A stretch of 37,721 nt of DNA from an uncultured Pelagibacteraceae bacterium (GTDB lineage Bacteria > Pseudomonadota > Alphaproteobacteria > Pelagibacterales > Pelagibacteraceae): positions 1 through 37,721 of the forward strand of contig CACCLK010000008.1 in assembly GCA_902546795.1 (NCBI GenBank), written 5' to 3'. Position 1 is the stretch's first letter. Each line of letters begins with the position of its first letter. Under the pieces are notes generated by a model. That model had not been told where the DNA came from. It saw only the letters and a list, made by a program, of their open reading frames with translations, and ran no database searches. Position numbers and translations under genes: made by a program. Positions 27,178 through 36,448 of this stretch are shown here, one piece after another.

Positions 27178-28667
27178 TGAACTATCCAATTTTATCATCA
27201 ATTATTTTAATTCCTCTGCTTGGGGCTTTATTTATTATTGTTTCTCGGTCCAAAAATGTTAATAGCACAATTAGCATCGCTCTTTTCACAAGCCTAGTAA
27301 ATTTTCTTCTCTGTTTATTCTTGTGGTATCTATTCGATGAAACTACTACTGAATTTCAATTTTTAGAGGAAAAAAATTGGATAAATGGATTTATAAAGTT
27401 CAAATTAGGAATTGATGGTATTTCAATACTCTTCATAGTGCTTACCGCTTTTATAACTCCAATCTGTATAATCTCATGCATCAGAAGCATTAAAACAAGA
27501 CTTAAAGAGTTTTTAATTTCAATATTAATACTTGAGACTTTTATGATCGGGGTTTTTTGCTCCCTCGATCTTGTAATATTTTATCTATTCTTTGAGGCAG
27601 GTTTAATACCTATGTTTTTAATTATTGGAGTATGGGGTGGGTCTAGACGTGTTTATTCTGCATTTAAATTTTTTTTATATACGTTACTTGGTTCTGTTTT
27701 AATGCTTGTCGCAATAATTGCCATTTATTGGATAACTGGAACCACTGATGTAACACAAATCTATGAAATTAAAATTCCAAAAGAATATCAAAATTTATTA
27801 TGGTTAGCTTTCTTTAGCTCATTTGCTGTGAAAATGCCTATGTGGCCTGTGCATACTTGGTTACCTGATGCTCATGTTGAAGCACCAACGGCTGGATCAG
27901 TAATTTTAGCTGCGATCTTATTAAAAATGGCAGGATATGGATTTATAAGATTTTCGATTGGAATGTTTCCTTATGGATCAGATTATTTTACTCCTTTAAT
28001 TTTTATTTTAAGCATAATTGCGATTATTTACACTTCTCTCGTAGCTTTAATGCAAGACGATATGAAAAAACTAATCGCTTACTCATCTGTGGGACACATG
28101 GGGTTTGTAACTTTAGGGATTTTTACTTTCACTCAACAAGGAATTGAAGGAAGCATGTTTCAAATGTTAAGTCACGGCTTGGTTTCAGCTGCTCTCTTTT
28201 TGTGTGTAGGCGTTCTTTACGATAGAATGCACTCAAGAAAAATTAGCGATTATGGTGGTGTTGTAAATTATTTACCAAAGTTTTCTTTCTTATTTATAGT
28301 TTTTGCACTTTCTGCTTTAGGTCTCCCGGGAACAAGTGGTTTTATTGGTGAATTTTTAGTGTTAGTTGGAGCTTTCAAAAAAAGTTTTATTCTAGCAGTC
28401 TTAGCAAGCATTGGAGTAATTTTAGCTGCAGCATATATGTTATGGCTATCTAAAAGAGTTATCTTTGGAGAGACTAAAAATTCAAATATTAAGTCATTGA
28501 GAGATATAAATATATCTGAAGGGGTTGTTTTATCAATATTAGTATTTATGACGATATTTTTTGGTTTTTATCCTGAGCCCCTTATAAATACCTTTAGTCT
28601 TTCAGTGAACAATTTGATTGAGAACTACAACAACGAATTAAATTTGAAATCTTTGGCACAAAATTAA
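27177..28667 (+). CDS. nuoM: NADH-quinone oxidoreductase subunit M
   Basis: A 496-residue antiporter-like proton-pumping subunit. Glu140 in LFFEAGLIP and Lys219 in FAVKMPMWPVHTWLPDAH are the expected charged residues of the proton channel (E. coli Glu144 and Lys234). About 14 helices are visible. The length is normal. nuoN follows without a gap. Confidence 0.97.
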   Translation: MNYPILSSIILIPLLGALFIIVSRSKNVNSTISIALFTSLVNFLLCLFLWYLFDETTTEFQFLEEKNWINGFIKFKLGIDGISILFIVLTAFITPICIISCIRSIKTRLKEFLISILILETFMIGVFCSLDLVIFYLFFEAGLIPMFLIIGVWGGSRRVYSAFKFFLYTLLGSVLMLVAIIAIYWITGTTDVTQIYEIKIPKEYQNLLWLAFFSSFAVKMPMWPVHTWLPDAHVEAPTAGSVILAAILLKMAGYGFIRFSIGMFPYGSDYFTPLIFILSIIAIIYTSLVALMQDDMKKLIAYSSVGHMGFVTLGIFTFTQQGIEGSMFQMLSHGLVSAALFLCVGVLYDRMHSRKISDYGGVVNYLPKFSFLFIVFALSALGLPGTSGFIGEFLVLVGAFKKSFILAVLASIGVILAAAYMLWLSKRVIFGETKNSNIKSLRDINISEGVVLSILVFMTIFFGFYPEPLINTFSLSVNNLIENYNNELNLKSLAQN

Positions 28668-30074
28668 ATGATTAATTTAAATATAATAGCTCCTGAAATA
28701 TTTTTATTTTTATCGATCGCAACCTTATTAATGATAGGTGTATTTAAACAAAATAGTTATTCTCTTATATTAAATCTATCATTTTTAAGCTTAATTGGGA
28801 CCGGCTTTTTAATTTTTCTTAATTTTGGTGTAAATGAAATATTATTAGAAAGTTTTATAAGTGACCCACTATCCAGTTTCTCAAAAATATTAATTTCACT
28901 ATCATGTTTATTTGTTTTATTTTCATCTCAAAGATTTGTTAAAGATAAAAATATTTCAAAATTTGAATACCCAATAATTATTTTACTCTCAGTTTTAGGT
29001 ATGTTTTTTATGGTTAGCTCAAATGACTTAATTCTTTTTTATTTAGGTTTAGAATTGCAATCTTTATCCTTATATATTTTAGCTTCTTTTGATAGAAAAA
29101 ATATTAAATCAGCAGAGTCGGGTATAAAATATTTTGTGTTGAGCGCACTATCTTCTGGTCTTCTTCTTTATGGTTGTTCACTATTATATGGTTTCACTGG
29201 ATCTACAAATTTTGAATTGATAAAAAACTCCCTAAATTCAGGAAATATTGGAGCGGTTTTTGCAATGGTCTTTATACTTGTTGGCCTTGCGTTCAAAATT
29301 TCCGCAGTCCCATTTCACATGTGGACTCCTGATGTATACGAGGGAGCACCAACCTCAATAACAAGTTTTTTTGCAATAGTGCCTAAGGTTGCCGGACTTG
29401 TAGCTTTAATTAGATTTATGGACTCACCATTTAAAAATATTCTTGAAGAGTGGCAAATAATTATTATTTTTATTTCTGTAGCCTCAATGATACTTGGGGC
29501 TGTGGCAGCAATTGGTCAAAAGAATATAAAGCGACTTATGGCTTATAGCTCTATCGGTCATATCGGATATATTTTGGCAGGTGTCGCAACTGGTACTAAT
29601 TCTGGTTACTCAAGTTCTCTTATATATATGTCGATATATGCTGTCATGAATTTGGGTGCTTTTTCTTGTATTTATTTGATGAAAAAAAATGGGGAATACG
29701 TTGAGGAAATTTCTAATTTATCAGGGATTTCAAAAGATCGTCCAGTTTTAGCTATTTCATTTTTGATAATTTTCTTTTCTTTAGCAGGAATCCCACCTTT
29801 AGGAGGATTTTTCGCAAAATTTTATGTATTTATGTCTGTGATAGAAAGCAAGATGTATGTTTTGGCGACGATCGGTTTGCTTACAACGGTGATATCAGCA
29901 TTCTACTATTTAAAAATTATTAAAACAATCTATTTTGATGGTAATAAATTTAAATTAGATGATAGTAAAAGCCTTAGTGTGAACGGAACATTATTTATGA
30001 GTTGTTTTATTCTTATAACATTCTTTCTATATCCATCTATTCTAAATAGCTTAATTTATAATTTATTTGGATAA
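28668..30074 (+). CDS. nuoN: NADH-quinone oxidoreductase subunit N
   Basis: A 468-residue antiporter-like subunit next to NuoK and NuoJ. YLGLELQSLSLYILASF carries the TM5 glutamate, and FHMWTPDVYEGAPTSITSFF is the TM7-TM8 signature. It completes the 14-gene nuoA-N set with no inserted ORF. Its stop overlaps the birA start by one base, so transcription very likely continues. Confidence 0.97.
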   Translation: MINLNIIAPEIFLFLSIATLLMIGVFKQNSYSLILNLSFLSLIGTGFLIFLNFGVNEILLESFISDPLSSFSKILISLSCLFVLFSSQRFVKDKNISKFEYPIIILLSVLGMFFMVSSNDLILFYLGLELQSLSLYILASFDRKNIKSAESGIKYFVLSALSSGLLLYGCSLLYGFTGSTNFELIKNSLNSGNIGAVFAMVFILVGLAFKISAVPFHMWTPDVYEGAPTSITSFFAIVPKVAGLVALIRFMDSPFKNILEEWQIIIIFISVASMILGAVAAIGQKNIKRLMAYSSIGHIGYILAGVATGTNSGYSSSLIYMSIYAVMNLGAFSCIYLMKKNGEYVEEISNLSGISKDRPVLAISFLIIFFSLAGIPPLGGFFAKFYVFMSVIESKMYVLATIGLLTTVISAFYYLKIIKTIYFDGNKFKLDDSKSLSVNGTLFMSCFILITFFLYPSILNSLIYNLFG

Positions 30075-30586
30075 TGAAATTTAAAATTTTAAGATTTAAA
30101 AGTGTTAACAGTACTAATGATGTTGCGATTAATTTAATCAAAAAAAATATGATTTATCCATCAATAATAATATCTGATATGCAAACCAATGGAAGAGGTC
30201 AAAGAGGTAAAAGATGGATATCCATAAAAGGAAACATTTTTATGAGCCTATTTTTTAAGATAAATAAGAAAACGCAAATTTTAGAATTTACCAAAAAAAA
30301 CTGTCTTATAGTAAAAAAAATTTTGATGAAAACCTTAAACAAAAAAGTTTCTGTAAAACTTCCTAATGACCTGGTAGTTTGTAAGAAAAAAATATGTGGT
30401 ATTTTACAAGAAACAGTTCAGCATAACAACCAAAGCTATCTTATAATTGGTCTTGGTATAAATTTAGTCAATAGTCCAAAAATAATTAATTATTCCACGG
30501 GCTATATTGAGCAGTTTACAAAAAAAAAAATTGATAAAAATAATATTTTAGAGAATATAAAAAAAGAATTTGAAATAAACTACTAA
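30074..30586 (+). CDS. birA: Minimal biotin-protein ligase (BirA catalytic core)
   Basis: A 170-residue biotin-[acetyl-CoA-carboxylase] ligase that would activate biotin with ATP and attach it to the carboxylase carrier lysine. Motifs are STNDVA (about 13-18), GRGQRGKRWIS (the biotinyl-AMP loop, about 40-50), KLPNDLVVCKKKICGILQE (about 94-112, the catalytic KxPND region) and GLGINL. There is no N-terminal helix-turn-helix, so it cannot repress biotin genes as E. coli BirA does. The C-terminal SH3-like domain is also missing: the protein stops one helix after the core. An A11 tract (30520-30530) lies near the 3' end, but the frame after it still fits the family, so I see no frameshift. The nuoN-birA-coaX order is typical of alphaproteobacteria. 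Confidence 0.88.
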   Translation: MKFKILRFKSVNSTNDVAINLIKKNMIYPSIIISDMQTNGRGQRGKRWISIKGNIFMSLFFKINKKTQILEFTKKNCLIVKKILMKTLNKKVSVKLPNDLVVCKKKICGILQETVQHNNQSYLIIGLGINLVNSPKIINYSTGYIEQFTKKKIDKNNILENIKKEFEINY

Positions 30587-30587
30587 T

Positions 30588-31328
30588 ATGTACTTGTTGG
30601 GTGATATAGGAAATACAGAAACTAAAATTTGTCTTGTGGACTTAAATTTTCAAATTATTAAAAAAATAGTATATAGCACAAAAGATATTCAAAGTAAAAA
30701 TTTTTTTAAAAAAAATAGTTTTGCTTATATTAATAAAAAATTAAACAGAGCTTTATTTTGTAGTGTAGTGCCAAAAGCATTTAAAAAAATAAGATTAATC
30801 CTATCAAAAAAAAAAATAAAAGTTTACGAACTTAAAAATAAGAATTTAAAATCAAATCTAAAGATAAAAGTAAATAAGATTCAAATAGGCTCAGATAGAT
30901 TAGCTAATGCAATGGGAGCGATGGATAACAAAAAAAATTGTATCGTAATAGATTTTGGGACTGCTACTACTTTCGATGTTATTGTTAAAAAAAATTATTT
31001 AGGTGGTGTTATAGCGCCTGGTGTTAATCTTTCTTTAAACACACTCTCTTTAAAAGCTTCTCTGATACCACATATGAAATTAAATAAAGTTTCCAAAGTT
31101 ATAGGAAAAAATACAAAAAATGCCGTAAAGTCAGGATTTTATTGGGGGTATATTGGTTTGATAAAAAATATTGTAAGAATGATAAAAAATCAAACAGGAA
31201 AAAATTTTAAGATAATTCTTACCGGAGGGTTGTCGTATTTATTTAAAGACTCAATTGATATGAAAAATTCTGTTGATAAAGATTTAACCATCAAGGGATT
31301 AATGAATTTATTGAAATTAAACGTATGA
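30588..31328 (+). CDS. coaX: Type III pantothenate kinase
   Basis: A 246-residue CoaX that phosphorylates pantothenate, the first step of coenzyme A synthesis. The ASKHA-fold motifs are in order: DIGNTETK (Asp6, phosphate 1), IGSDRLANAMGA (about 100-111, pantothenate-binding) and IDFGTATTFDV (121-131, with catalytic Asp122). GGVIAPGVNLS follows. The protein is Lys/Asn-rich, and an A11 run (30806-30816) encodes part of SKKKIK. One base separates it from birA, and its stop overlaps rnj by 4 nt. Confidence 0.93.
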   Translation: MYLLGDIGNTETKICLVDLNFQIIKKIVYSTKDIQSKNFFKKNSFAYINKKLNRALFCSVVPKAFKKIRLILSKKKIKVYELKNKNLKSNLKIKVNKIQIGSDRLANAMGAMDNKKNCIVIDFGTATTFDVIVKKNYLGGVIAPGVNLSLNTLSLKASLIPHMKLNKVSKVIGKNTKNAVKSGFYWGYIGLIKNIVRMIKNQTGKNFKIILTGGLSYLFKDSIDMKNSVDKDLTIKGLMNLLKLNV

Positions 31329-32980
31329 AAGATGAACTGCTTTTTTGTCCACTAGGTGGATCTGGGGAAATAGGCATGAATATGAATTTATATGCCTATG
31401 GGTCAGAGGAGAATAGAAAATGGATTATTGTGGACATGGGAGTTACTTTCGCAGATGATTCAATACCTGGTATAGATTTAATTTATCCTGATCCAGGTTT
31501 TATAGTTGATAAAAAGGATGATCTTTTAGGAATAGTTCTTACTCATGCGCATGAAGATCATATAGGTTCAATCGCATTAATTTGGCCTAAATTAAAATGC
31601 AAGATTTTTGCAACACCATTTACTGGGACTTTAATAAAAGAAAAATTTAAAGAAAAAAAAATTGATATTACTAATTTTATTCAGATAATTCCTCTTAATG
31701 GCAAAATTAATCTAGGGCCATTTGAAATAGATTTTATAACACTCACACATTCAATCTTAGAGCCAAACGGATTAAGCATTAACACTCCATCTGGTTTAAT
31801 TCTTCACACAGGAGATTGGAAAGTAGACCCAAACCCATTAATAGGAAATGAAATTGACTCAAATAAACTTAAAGAATTAGGAAATAAGGGAGTAAATACA
31901 ATGATCTGTGACTCCACTAATGTTTTTAGTCCTGGAAGAGCAGGTTCAGAATTAGACGTGAGAACGAGTTTACTTAACATAATAGAAGAAAAGAAAAATA
32001 GAGTTCTAGTCACGTCATTTGCATCTAATGTAGCTCGTATGGAAACAATCTTCTTTTGCGCAGAAAAATCAAAAAGAGCAATTTCATTAGTAGGTAGATC
32101 AATGCATAGAATATATAAAGCTGCTAGACAATGCGGATATTTAAAAAATGTCATAGAACCACTCGAGCCAAAAGATGCAAAAAAGGTGCCAAAGGATAAA
32201 ATTATTTATCTTTGTACCGGAAGCCAAGGAGAGCCAATGGGCGCATTAAATAGAATTGTAAATGAAACTCATCCAGATGTTTTTCTTGAGTCTGGTGATA
32301 CGGTAATATTTTCCTCAAAAATGATACCAGGTAATGAAAAAAAACTTTATTACCTTCAAAATCAAATTGTAAAAAAAAATATAGAAAATATTACGGAAGA
32401 AAATGCTTTTGTGCACGTATCAGGGCATCCTAATAGGGAAGATTTAAAAGATATGTATAACTGGGTAAAACCTAAATCTGTTATACCAGTCCACGGAGAA
32501 CATAGGCATATGAAAGAACATGTATTATTTGCAAAAGAAATGAAAATAGCGTCAACACTTCTTGTTGAGAATGGAGATATTATAAAATTATTACCAGGCG
32601 AGAAGCCGATCATAATAGATAAAGCACCTTGTGGAAAAATGTATTTAGATGGAGACGTGGGTGTTGGAAAAGACTCTAGTTCTATAAAGGAAAGAAAAAA
32701 TATTTCAATTAATGGTTACCTAGAAATTAATATTATAATTAACAGCAATAAATTAAAAAAAACTTTAATTTCATTAACTGGAATACCAAGAGAAAATAAT
32801 GAAGAAAATTTATTCTTTGAGATAGAAGACGAAGTAAATAAAATTTGCAAAACATTTTCTCTACAAAGTAGAAACCAAGAAAAAAATTTAATTGAAACTA
32901 TTAAACAAAATTGCAGGAAAGTAATTAGAGAGAAAACTGGTAAAAAACCTTTCACAAAAGTGAATGTTACAAAAATATAA
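31325..32980 (+). CDS. rnj: Ribonuclease J
   Basis: A 551-residue metallo-beta-lactamase/beta-CASP nuclease with endo- and 5'-exoribonuclease activity in its family. The N-terminal PLGGSGEIGMN is diagnostic. The zinc motif THAHEDHIG (His74, His76, Asp78, His79), LTHSILEPN and HTGDWKVD follow, then the beta-CASP segment (TSFASNVARME, about 237-247) and VHGEHRH. A short C-terminal domain ends in GKKPFTKVNV. It probably processes or degrades RNA in the cytoplasm. The order coaX-rnj-DUF1467-proS is an alphaproteobacterial pattern. Confidence 0.95.
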   Translation: MKDELLFCPLGGSGEIGMNMNLYAYGSEENRKWIIVDMGVTFADDSIPGIDLIYPDPGFIVDKKDDLLGIVLTHAHEDHIGSIALIWPKLKCKIFATPFTGTLIKEKFKEKKIDITNFIQIIPLNGKINLGPFEIDFITLTHSILEPNGLSINTPSGLILHTGDWKVDPNPLIGNEIDSNKLKELGNKGVNTMICDSTNVFSPGRAGSELDVRTSLLNIIEEKKNRVLVTSFASNVARMETIFFCAEKSKRAISLVGRSMHRIYKAARQCGYLKNVIEPLEPKDAKKVPKDKIIYLCTGSQGEPMGALNRIVNETHPDVFLESGDTVIFSSKMIPGNEKKLYYLQNQIVKKNIENITEENAFVHVSGHPNREDLKDMYNWVKPKSVIPVHGEHRHMKEHVLFAKEMKIASTLLVENGDIIKLLPGEKPIIIDKAPCGKMYLDGDVGVGKDSSSIKERKNISINGYLEINIIINSNKLKKTLISLTGIPRENNEENLFFEIEDEVNKICKTFSLQSRNQEKNLIETIKQNCRKVIREKTGKKPFTKVNVTKI

Positions 32981-33234
32981 TGGGATTAACTGGGTCAATA
33001 ATTGTTTATGTTATAATTTGGTGGATTGTTTTTTTTTCATTACTACCAGTTGGTATAAGGCCTAATAATGCAAAATTTAATGATAAGATTGCTGGAGAGG
33101 ACCCTGGGGCACCAAAAAATCCCAATATTGGAAAAAAGTTTATTTATACGACTATAATTACTTCAATTATTTTTGTAGGTATATATTATATGGTCATAAA
33201 TGATTTTTTAAATTTAAGGGAGCACTTAATTTAA
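32980..33234 (+). CDS. DUF1467 family small membrane protein
   Basis: An 84-residue protein with two hydrophobic segments (about 4-25 and 53-73). The intervening loop has the family marks LLPVGIR and DPGAPKNPNIGKK. This matches DUF1467, a family I know mainly from alphaproteobacteria and usually found next to proS. No function is known. It overlaps rnj by one base upstream and proS by one base downstream, so it is co-translated with housekeeping genes. An inner-membrane location is likely. Confidence 0.85.
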   Translation: MGLTGSIIVYVIIWWIVFFSLLPVGIRPNNAKFNDKIAGEDPGAPKNPNIGKKFIYTTIITSIIFVGIYYMVINDFLNLREHLI

Positions 33235-34547
33235 TGTATATTTCACAACTCTTTATTCCAATAACTAAAAATTTACCCTCAGAGGCTAAGATAAAGTCAC
33301 ACCAATTAATGCTAAGAGCTGGAATGATTAAACAGTCTGCTGCCGGTATTTACTCCTGGTTACCACTAGGATTTAAGGTTATGAAAAAAATTGAACAAAT
33401 TGTAAGAGAGGAACAGAATAATATTGGTGCGCAAGAAATGTTAATGCCTACAATACAATCAGCAGATATATGGAAGGAGAGTGGTAGGTACGAGGACTAC
33501 GGTCAAGAAATGCTCAGAATTAAAGATCGCCAAGGGAGAGAAATGTTATACGGTCCCACTAATGAAGAATTAATTACCGAAATTTTTAGATCAAGTGTAA
33601 AATCATATAAATCATTACCACAATTATTATATCATATTCAGTGGAAATTTAGAGATGAGATTAGACCGCGTTTTGGTGTAATGAGATGTAGAGAATTTTT
33701 TATGAAAGATGCTTATTCATTTGATCAAGACGAGCAATCTGCAAAAAAATCCTACAATAAAATGTTTTTTTCTTATCTTAAAACCTTCAAAAGAATGGGC
33801 TTAAATGCAATTCCTATGGCGGCTGATACTGGCCCAATAGGAGGAGATTTATCTCATGAATTTATCATTATCGCTGAAACTGGTGAGAGCAAAATTTTTT
33901 TGGATAAAAGAATTTTTGAAATTAATTTAGAAAAATATAATTTTTCAGAAGAGTCTCTAGAAAGAATGAGAAATGAGTTCTCATCTTATTACGCAGTTAC
34001 AGATGAAAAGTTTAATCAGAAAGAATTTAATCAAAAAGTTGAAAAAAAAAATCAATTCACAACAAATGGAATTGAAGTTGGACACATATTTTACTTTGGT
34101 GACAAATATTCAAAACCACTTAATTGCTCTTTCGATAATCAAGATGGAAAAAAAAGCACTGTGAAAATGGGGTCATACGGTATTGGTGTTTCAAGATTAG
34201 TTGGAGCCTTAATAGAAGCATTTTACATTGATGGTAGGATGAAATGGCCAAGGTCAGTTTCTCCATTTGACGTAGTAATAATCCCGAGCATTAATAAAAA
34301 CAATAAAGAAAACCTTGAAAAATCAAAAAGAATTTATGATGAACTAAAAAAACAAAATATTGACGTATTGTTAGATGACACTGATGAAAATTTATCAAGT
34401 AAATTTATGAAACATGATTTAATAGGAATTCCTTTTCAAATAATTGTTGGCTCTAAATCAGCCGAGGAAAAATTTGAATTTAAAGAGGTAAATATGAAGA
34501 GCGAGATCATAGATTTGAAACGAATAAAACAAAAACTACAAAAATAA
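33234..34547 (+). CDS. proS: Prolyl-tRNA synthetase, short form
   Basis: A 437-residue class II synthetase that charges tRNA-Pro. Motif 2 is FRDEIRPRFGVMRCREF (about 139-155) and motif 3 is GSYGIGVSRLVGA (313-325). GPTNEEL (108-114) is also typical. It lacks the roughly 180-residue INS editing domain found in E. coli ProRS (572 residues), leaving only a short loop between motifs 2 and 3. This form is usual in alphaproteobacteria, and clearing of Ala-tRNA-Pro would need a separate deacylase. The C-terminal anticodon-binding domain is present (from about 335). It ends one base before lolC. Confidence 0.95.
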   Translation: MYISQLFIPITKNLPSEAKIKSHQLMLRAGMIKQSAAGIYSWLPLGFKVMKKIEQIVREEQNNIGAQEMLMPTIQSADIWKESGRYEDYGQEMLRIKDRQGREMLYGPTNEELITEIFRSSVKSYKSLPQLLYHIQWKFRDEIRPRFGVMRCREFFMKDAYSFDQDEQSAKKSYNKMFFSYLKTFKRMGLNAIPMAADTGPIGGDLSHEFIIIAETGESKIFLDKRIFEINLEKYNFSEESLERMRNEFSSYYAVTDEKFNQKEFNQKVEKKNQFTTNGIEVGHIFYFGDKYSKPLNCSFDNQDGKKSTVKMGSYGIGVSRLVGALIEAFYIDGRMKWPRSVSPFDVVIIPSINKNNKENLEKSKRIYDELKKQNIDVLLDDTDENLSSKFMKHDLIGIPFQIIVGSKSAEEKFEFKEVNMKSEIIDLKRIKQKLQK

Positions 34548-34548
34548 A

Positions 34549-35778
34549 TTGTTTAGTAAAGCCGAAAGAATTATCTCAATAAGAAATTTAAAACCCAAAA
34601 GAAAAGAAGGTTTTCTCAAAGTTATTTCTATATTTTCATTTATTGGAATAATGCTAGGTGTTGCAACACTAATTATCGTAATGTCTGTTATGAATGGTTT
34701 TAGAACAGACTTAACTAAAAAAATTCTTGGGTTAAATCCGCATGTAACTGTGGAACCAAATTTTTCTAAAATCTCAGATAATTTAAAAAAAAATATTAAA
34801 GAAGAGTACGAGCAGATTACTTTTGAAAATTCAATAAACGGTGAGGGAATTATTATTACAGATCAAAAAACTAAAGGGTTGATGATAAAAGGGGTGGGAC
34901 TTCCGTATTTATCAAATTTTATATCCAAAAATAAATTAGTTAATGGAAAAGTGAAAAATTTTAAAAAAGGCTCAATATCGATAGGTGCAGAATTAGCTTT
35001 TGATTTAGATCTAAAAGTTGGTGATAAAATTGACATCATGTCTTCAGCAATAATTGAAACTCCTTTTGGTGGACTCCCAAAACAAGAAAGTTATGAGGTT
35101 GCTTTAATTTTTAGCAGTGGTTTTTTTGAATTTGATAAAAACCTAGCTTTTTTAAATTTGGAAGATGCATACTCACTTTTAAATAAATCAAAAAAAGATA
35201 TTAACCTTGAAATATATCTTGAAGAAGAAATGTTAGCAGATAATTTAAAAAAATATATACAAAAATTAAATAAAGATGTTTTCGTATTTACCTGGACAGA
35301 TCTTAACAAATCTCTTTTTAGCGCTTTAAAAGTTGAGAGAAATGTAATGTTTATAATCTTAACTTTAATAATAATTGTTGCGGCATTCAATATAATCTCA
35401 GGTCTAACAATTTTAATAAAAAATAAAACAAAAGAAATAGCAATTTTGAAATCATTAGGATTAAGCGATAGATCAATTCAAAAATCTTTTTTTTTAACCG
35501 GTTTCATAATAGGTTTTATTGCTACGTTAGCAGGACTTATTTTTGGCTTAATTTTTTCATTTTATATTGAGGAAATAAGAATATTTTTATCTTCAGTTTT
35601 TAAACTAAATATATTTCCAGAAGATGTTTATATTTTAGATAAAATGCCAAGTGAAATAAATCCTTTTTCAGTAGGTTTAATATTTATTTTTTCTTTAATA
35701 ATAACTTCATTTGCGTCATTTTTTCCAGCACTTATAATTTCTAAAATGAAACCTTCAGAGGCTTTAAAATATGACTAA
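34549..35778 (+). CDS. lolC: Lipoprotein-releasing ABC transporter permease (LolC/LolE family)
   Basis: A 409-residue inner-membrane protein that, with LolD, extracts lipoproteins destined for the outer membrane. Its start is the TTG at 34549, giving MFSKAERIISIRNL, which fits the family opening; the next Met lies inside the first helix. TM1 (about 24-47) includes GVATLIIVMSVMNGFR. A periplasmic domain spans about 50-260, and three more helices follow near 263-290, 312-345 and 374-400, ending PSEALKYD. LolC and LolE cannot be separated by sequence alone; alphaproteobacteria often have one permease gene. It overlaps lolD by 8 nt. Confidence 0.93.
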   Translation: MFSKAERIISIRNLKPKRKEGFLKVISIFSFIGIMLGVATLIIVMSVMNGFRTDLTKKILGLNPHVTVEPNFSKISDNLKKNIKEEYEQITFENSINGEGIIITDQKTKGLMIKGVGLPYLSNFISKNKLVNGKVKNFKKGSISIGAELAFDLDLKVGDKIDIMSSAIIETPFGGLPKQESYEVALIFSSGFFEFDKNLAFLNLEDAYSLLNKSKKDINLEIYLEEEMLADNLKKYIQKLNKDVFVFTWTDLNKSLFSALKVERNVMFIILTLIIIVAAFNIISGLTILIKNKTKEIAILKSLGLSDRSIQKSFFLTGFIIGFIATLAGLIFGLIFSFYIEEIRIFLSSVFKLNIFPEDVYILDKMPSEINPFSVGLIFIFSLIITSFASFFPALIISKMKPSEALKYD

Positions 35779-36448
35779 AAATTTTATAGAAATTAAAAAA
35801 ATTAAAAAAATCTTTAATCACGGAAGAGATAAAATTGAAATATTTAAAAATATAAATATTAATATCAAAAAAGGGGATATGGTGGCCTTGGTTGGACCGT
35901 CAGGCTCAGGCAAATCGTCCTTTTTACATTTAGTTGCAATGTTAGATGAGCCAACTAATGGTACAATATATCTTGATGGAAAAAATATATTTTCACTATC
36001 TAAAGATGAAAAAGACTATTTAAAGCAAAGAAAAATCTCCATTATTTTTCAAAACAATAATTTATTAAATGATTTTTCTGCTTTAGAGAATGTTTTAATG
36101 CCGCTGATAATAAGAGGTGAAAAACCTTATAACTCTAGCGAAAAAGCAAAAAAAATTTTGAAAAGTTTCAATTTATTAGAGCGAATAGATCATTTTCCAA
36201 AACAACTTTCAGGAGGCGAACAGCAGAGAGTTGCAATAGCTAGGTCTTTAGTAGCCCAAACAGATTTAATTTTAGCGGATGAACCTACAGGAAATTTAGA
36301 TCATAAATCATCAAAGGACGTATTTTCCTATTTTTTAAAATTAAAAAAATTAAAAAAAACAATTATTTTTGCAACTCACAATAGAGAACTTGCTAACAAG
36401 GCAGATTACAAGTTGAGTATTAATAAAGGGGATATTAAAAAGGTGTAA
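35771..36448 (+). CDS. lolD: LolD ATPase of the lipoprotein-releasing transporter
   Basis: A 225-residue ABC ATPase. Walker A is GPSGSGKSS (about 42-50), the signature [12 protein letters not shown] (about 145-156) and Walker [13 protein letters not shown] (about 168-179), followed by FATHNRELA. It would power LolC/E release of lipoproteins from the inner membrane to LolA. The start overlaps the lolC stop by 8 nt, and its stop shares one base with the dnaE ATG. FtsE or MacB-like ATPases are similar, but the gene partner settles the call. Confidence 0.95.
   Translation: MTKNFIEIKKIKKIFNHGRDKIEIFKNININIKKGDMVALVGPSGSGKSSFLHLVAMLDEPTNGTIYLDGKNIFSLSKDEKDYLKQRKISIIFQNNNLLNDFSALENVLMPLIIRGEKPYNSSEKAKKILKSFNLLERIDHFPKQLSGGEQQRVAIARSLVAQTDLILADEPTGNLDHKSSKDVFSYFLKLKKLKKTIIFATHNRELANKADYKLSINKGDIKKV

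Noticed and set aside
30520-30586. Frameshift in birA at the A11 tract
   Set aside because: The sequence after the tract in the given frame (IDKNNILENIKKEFE) matches the helix expected in BirA, so no frameshift is needed.
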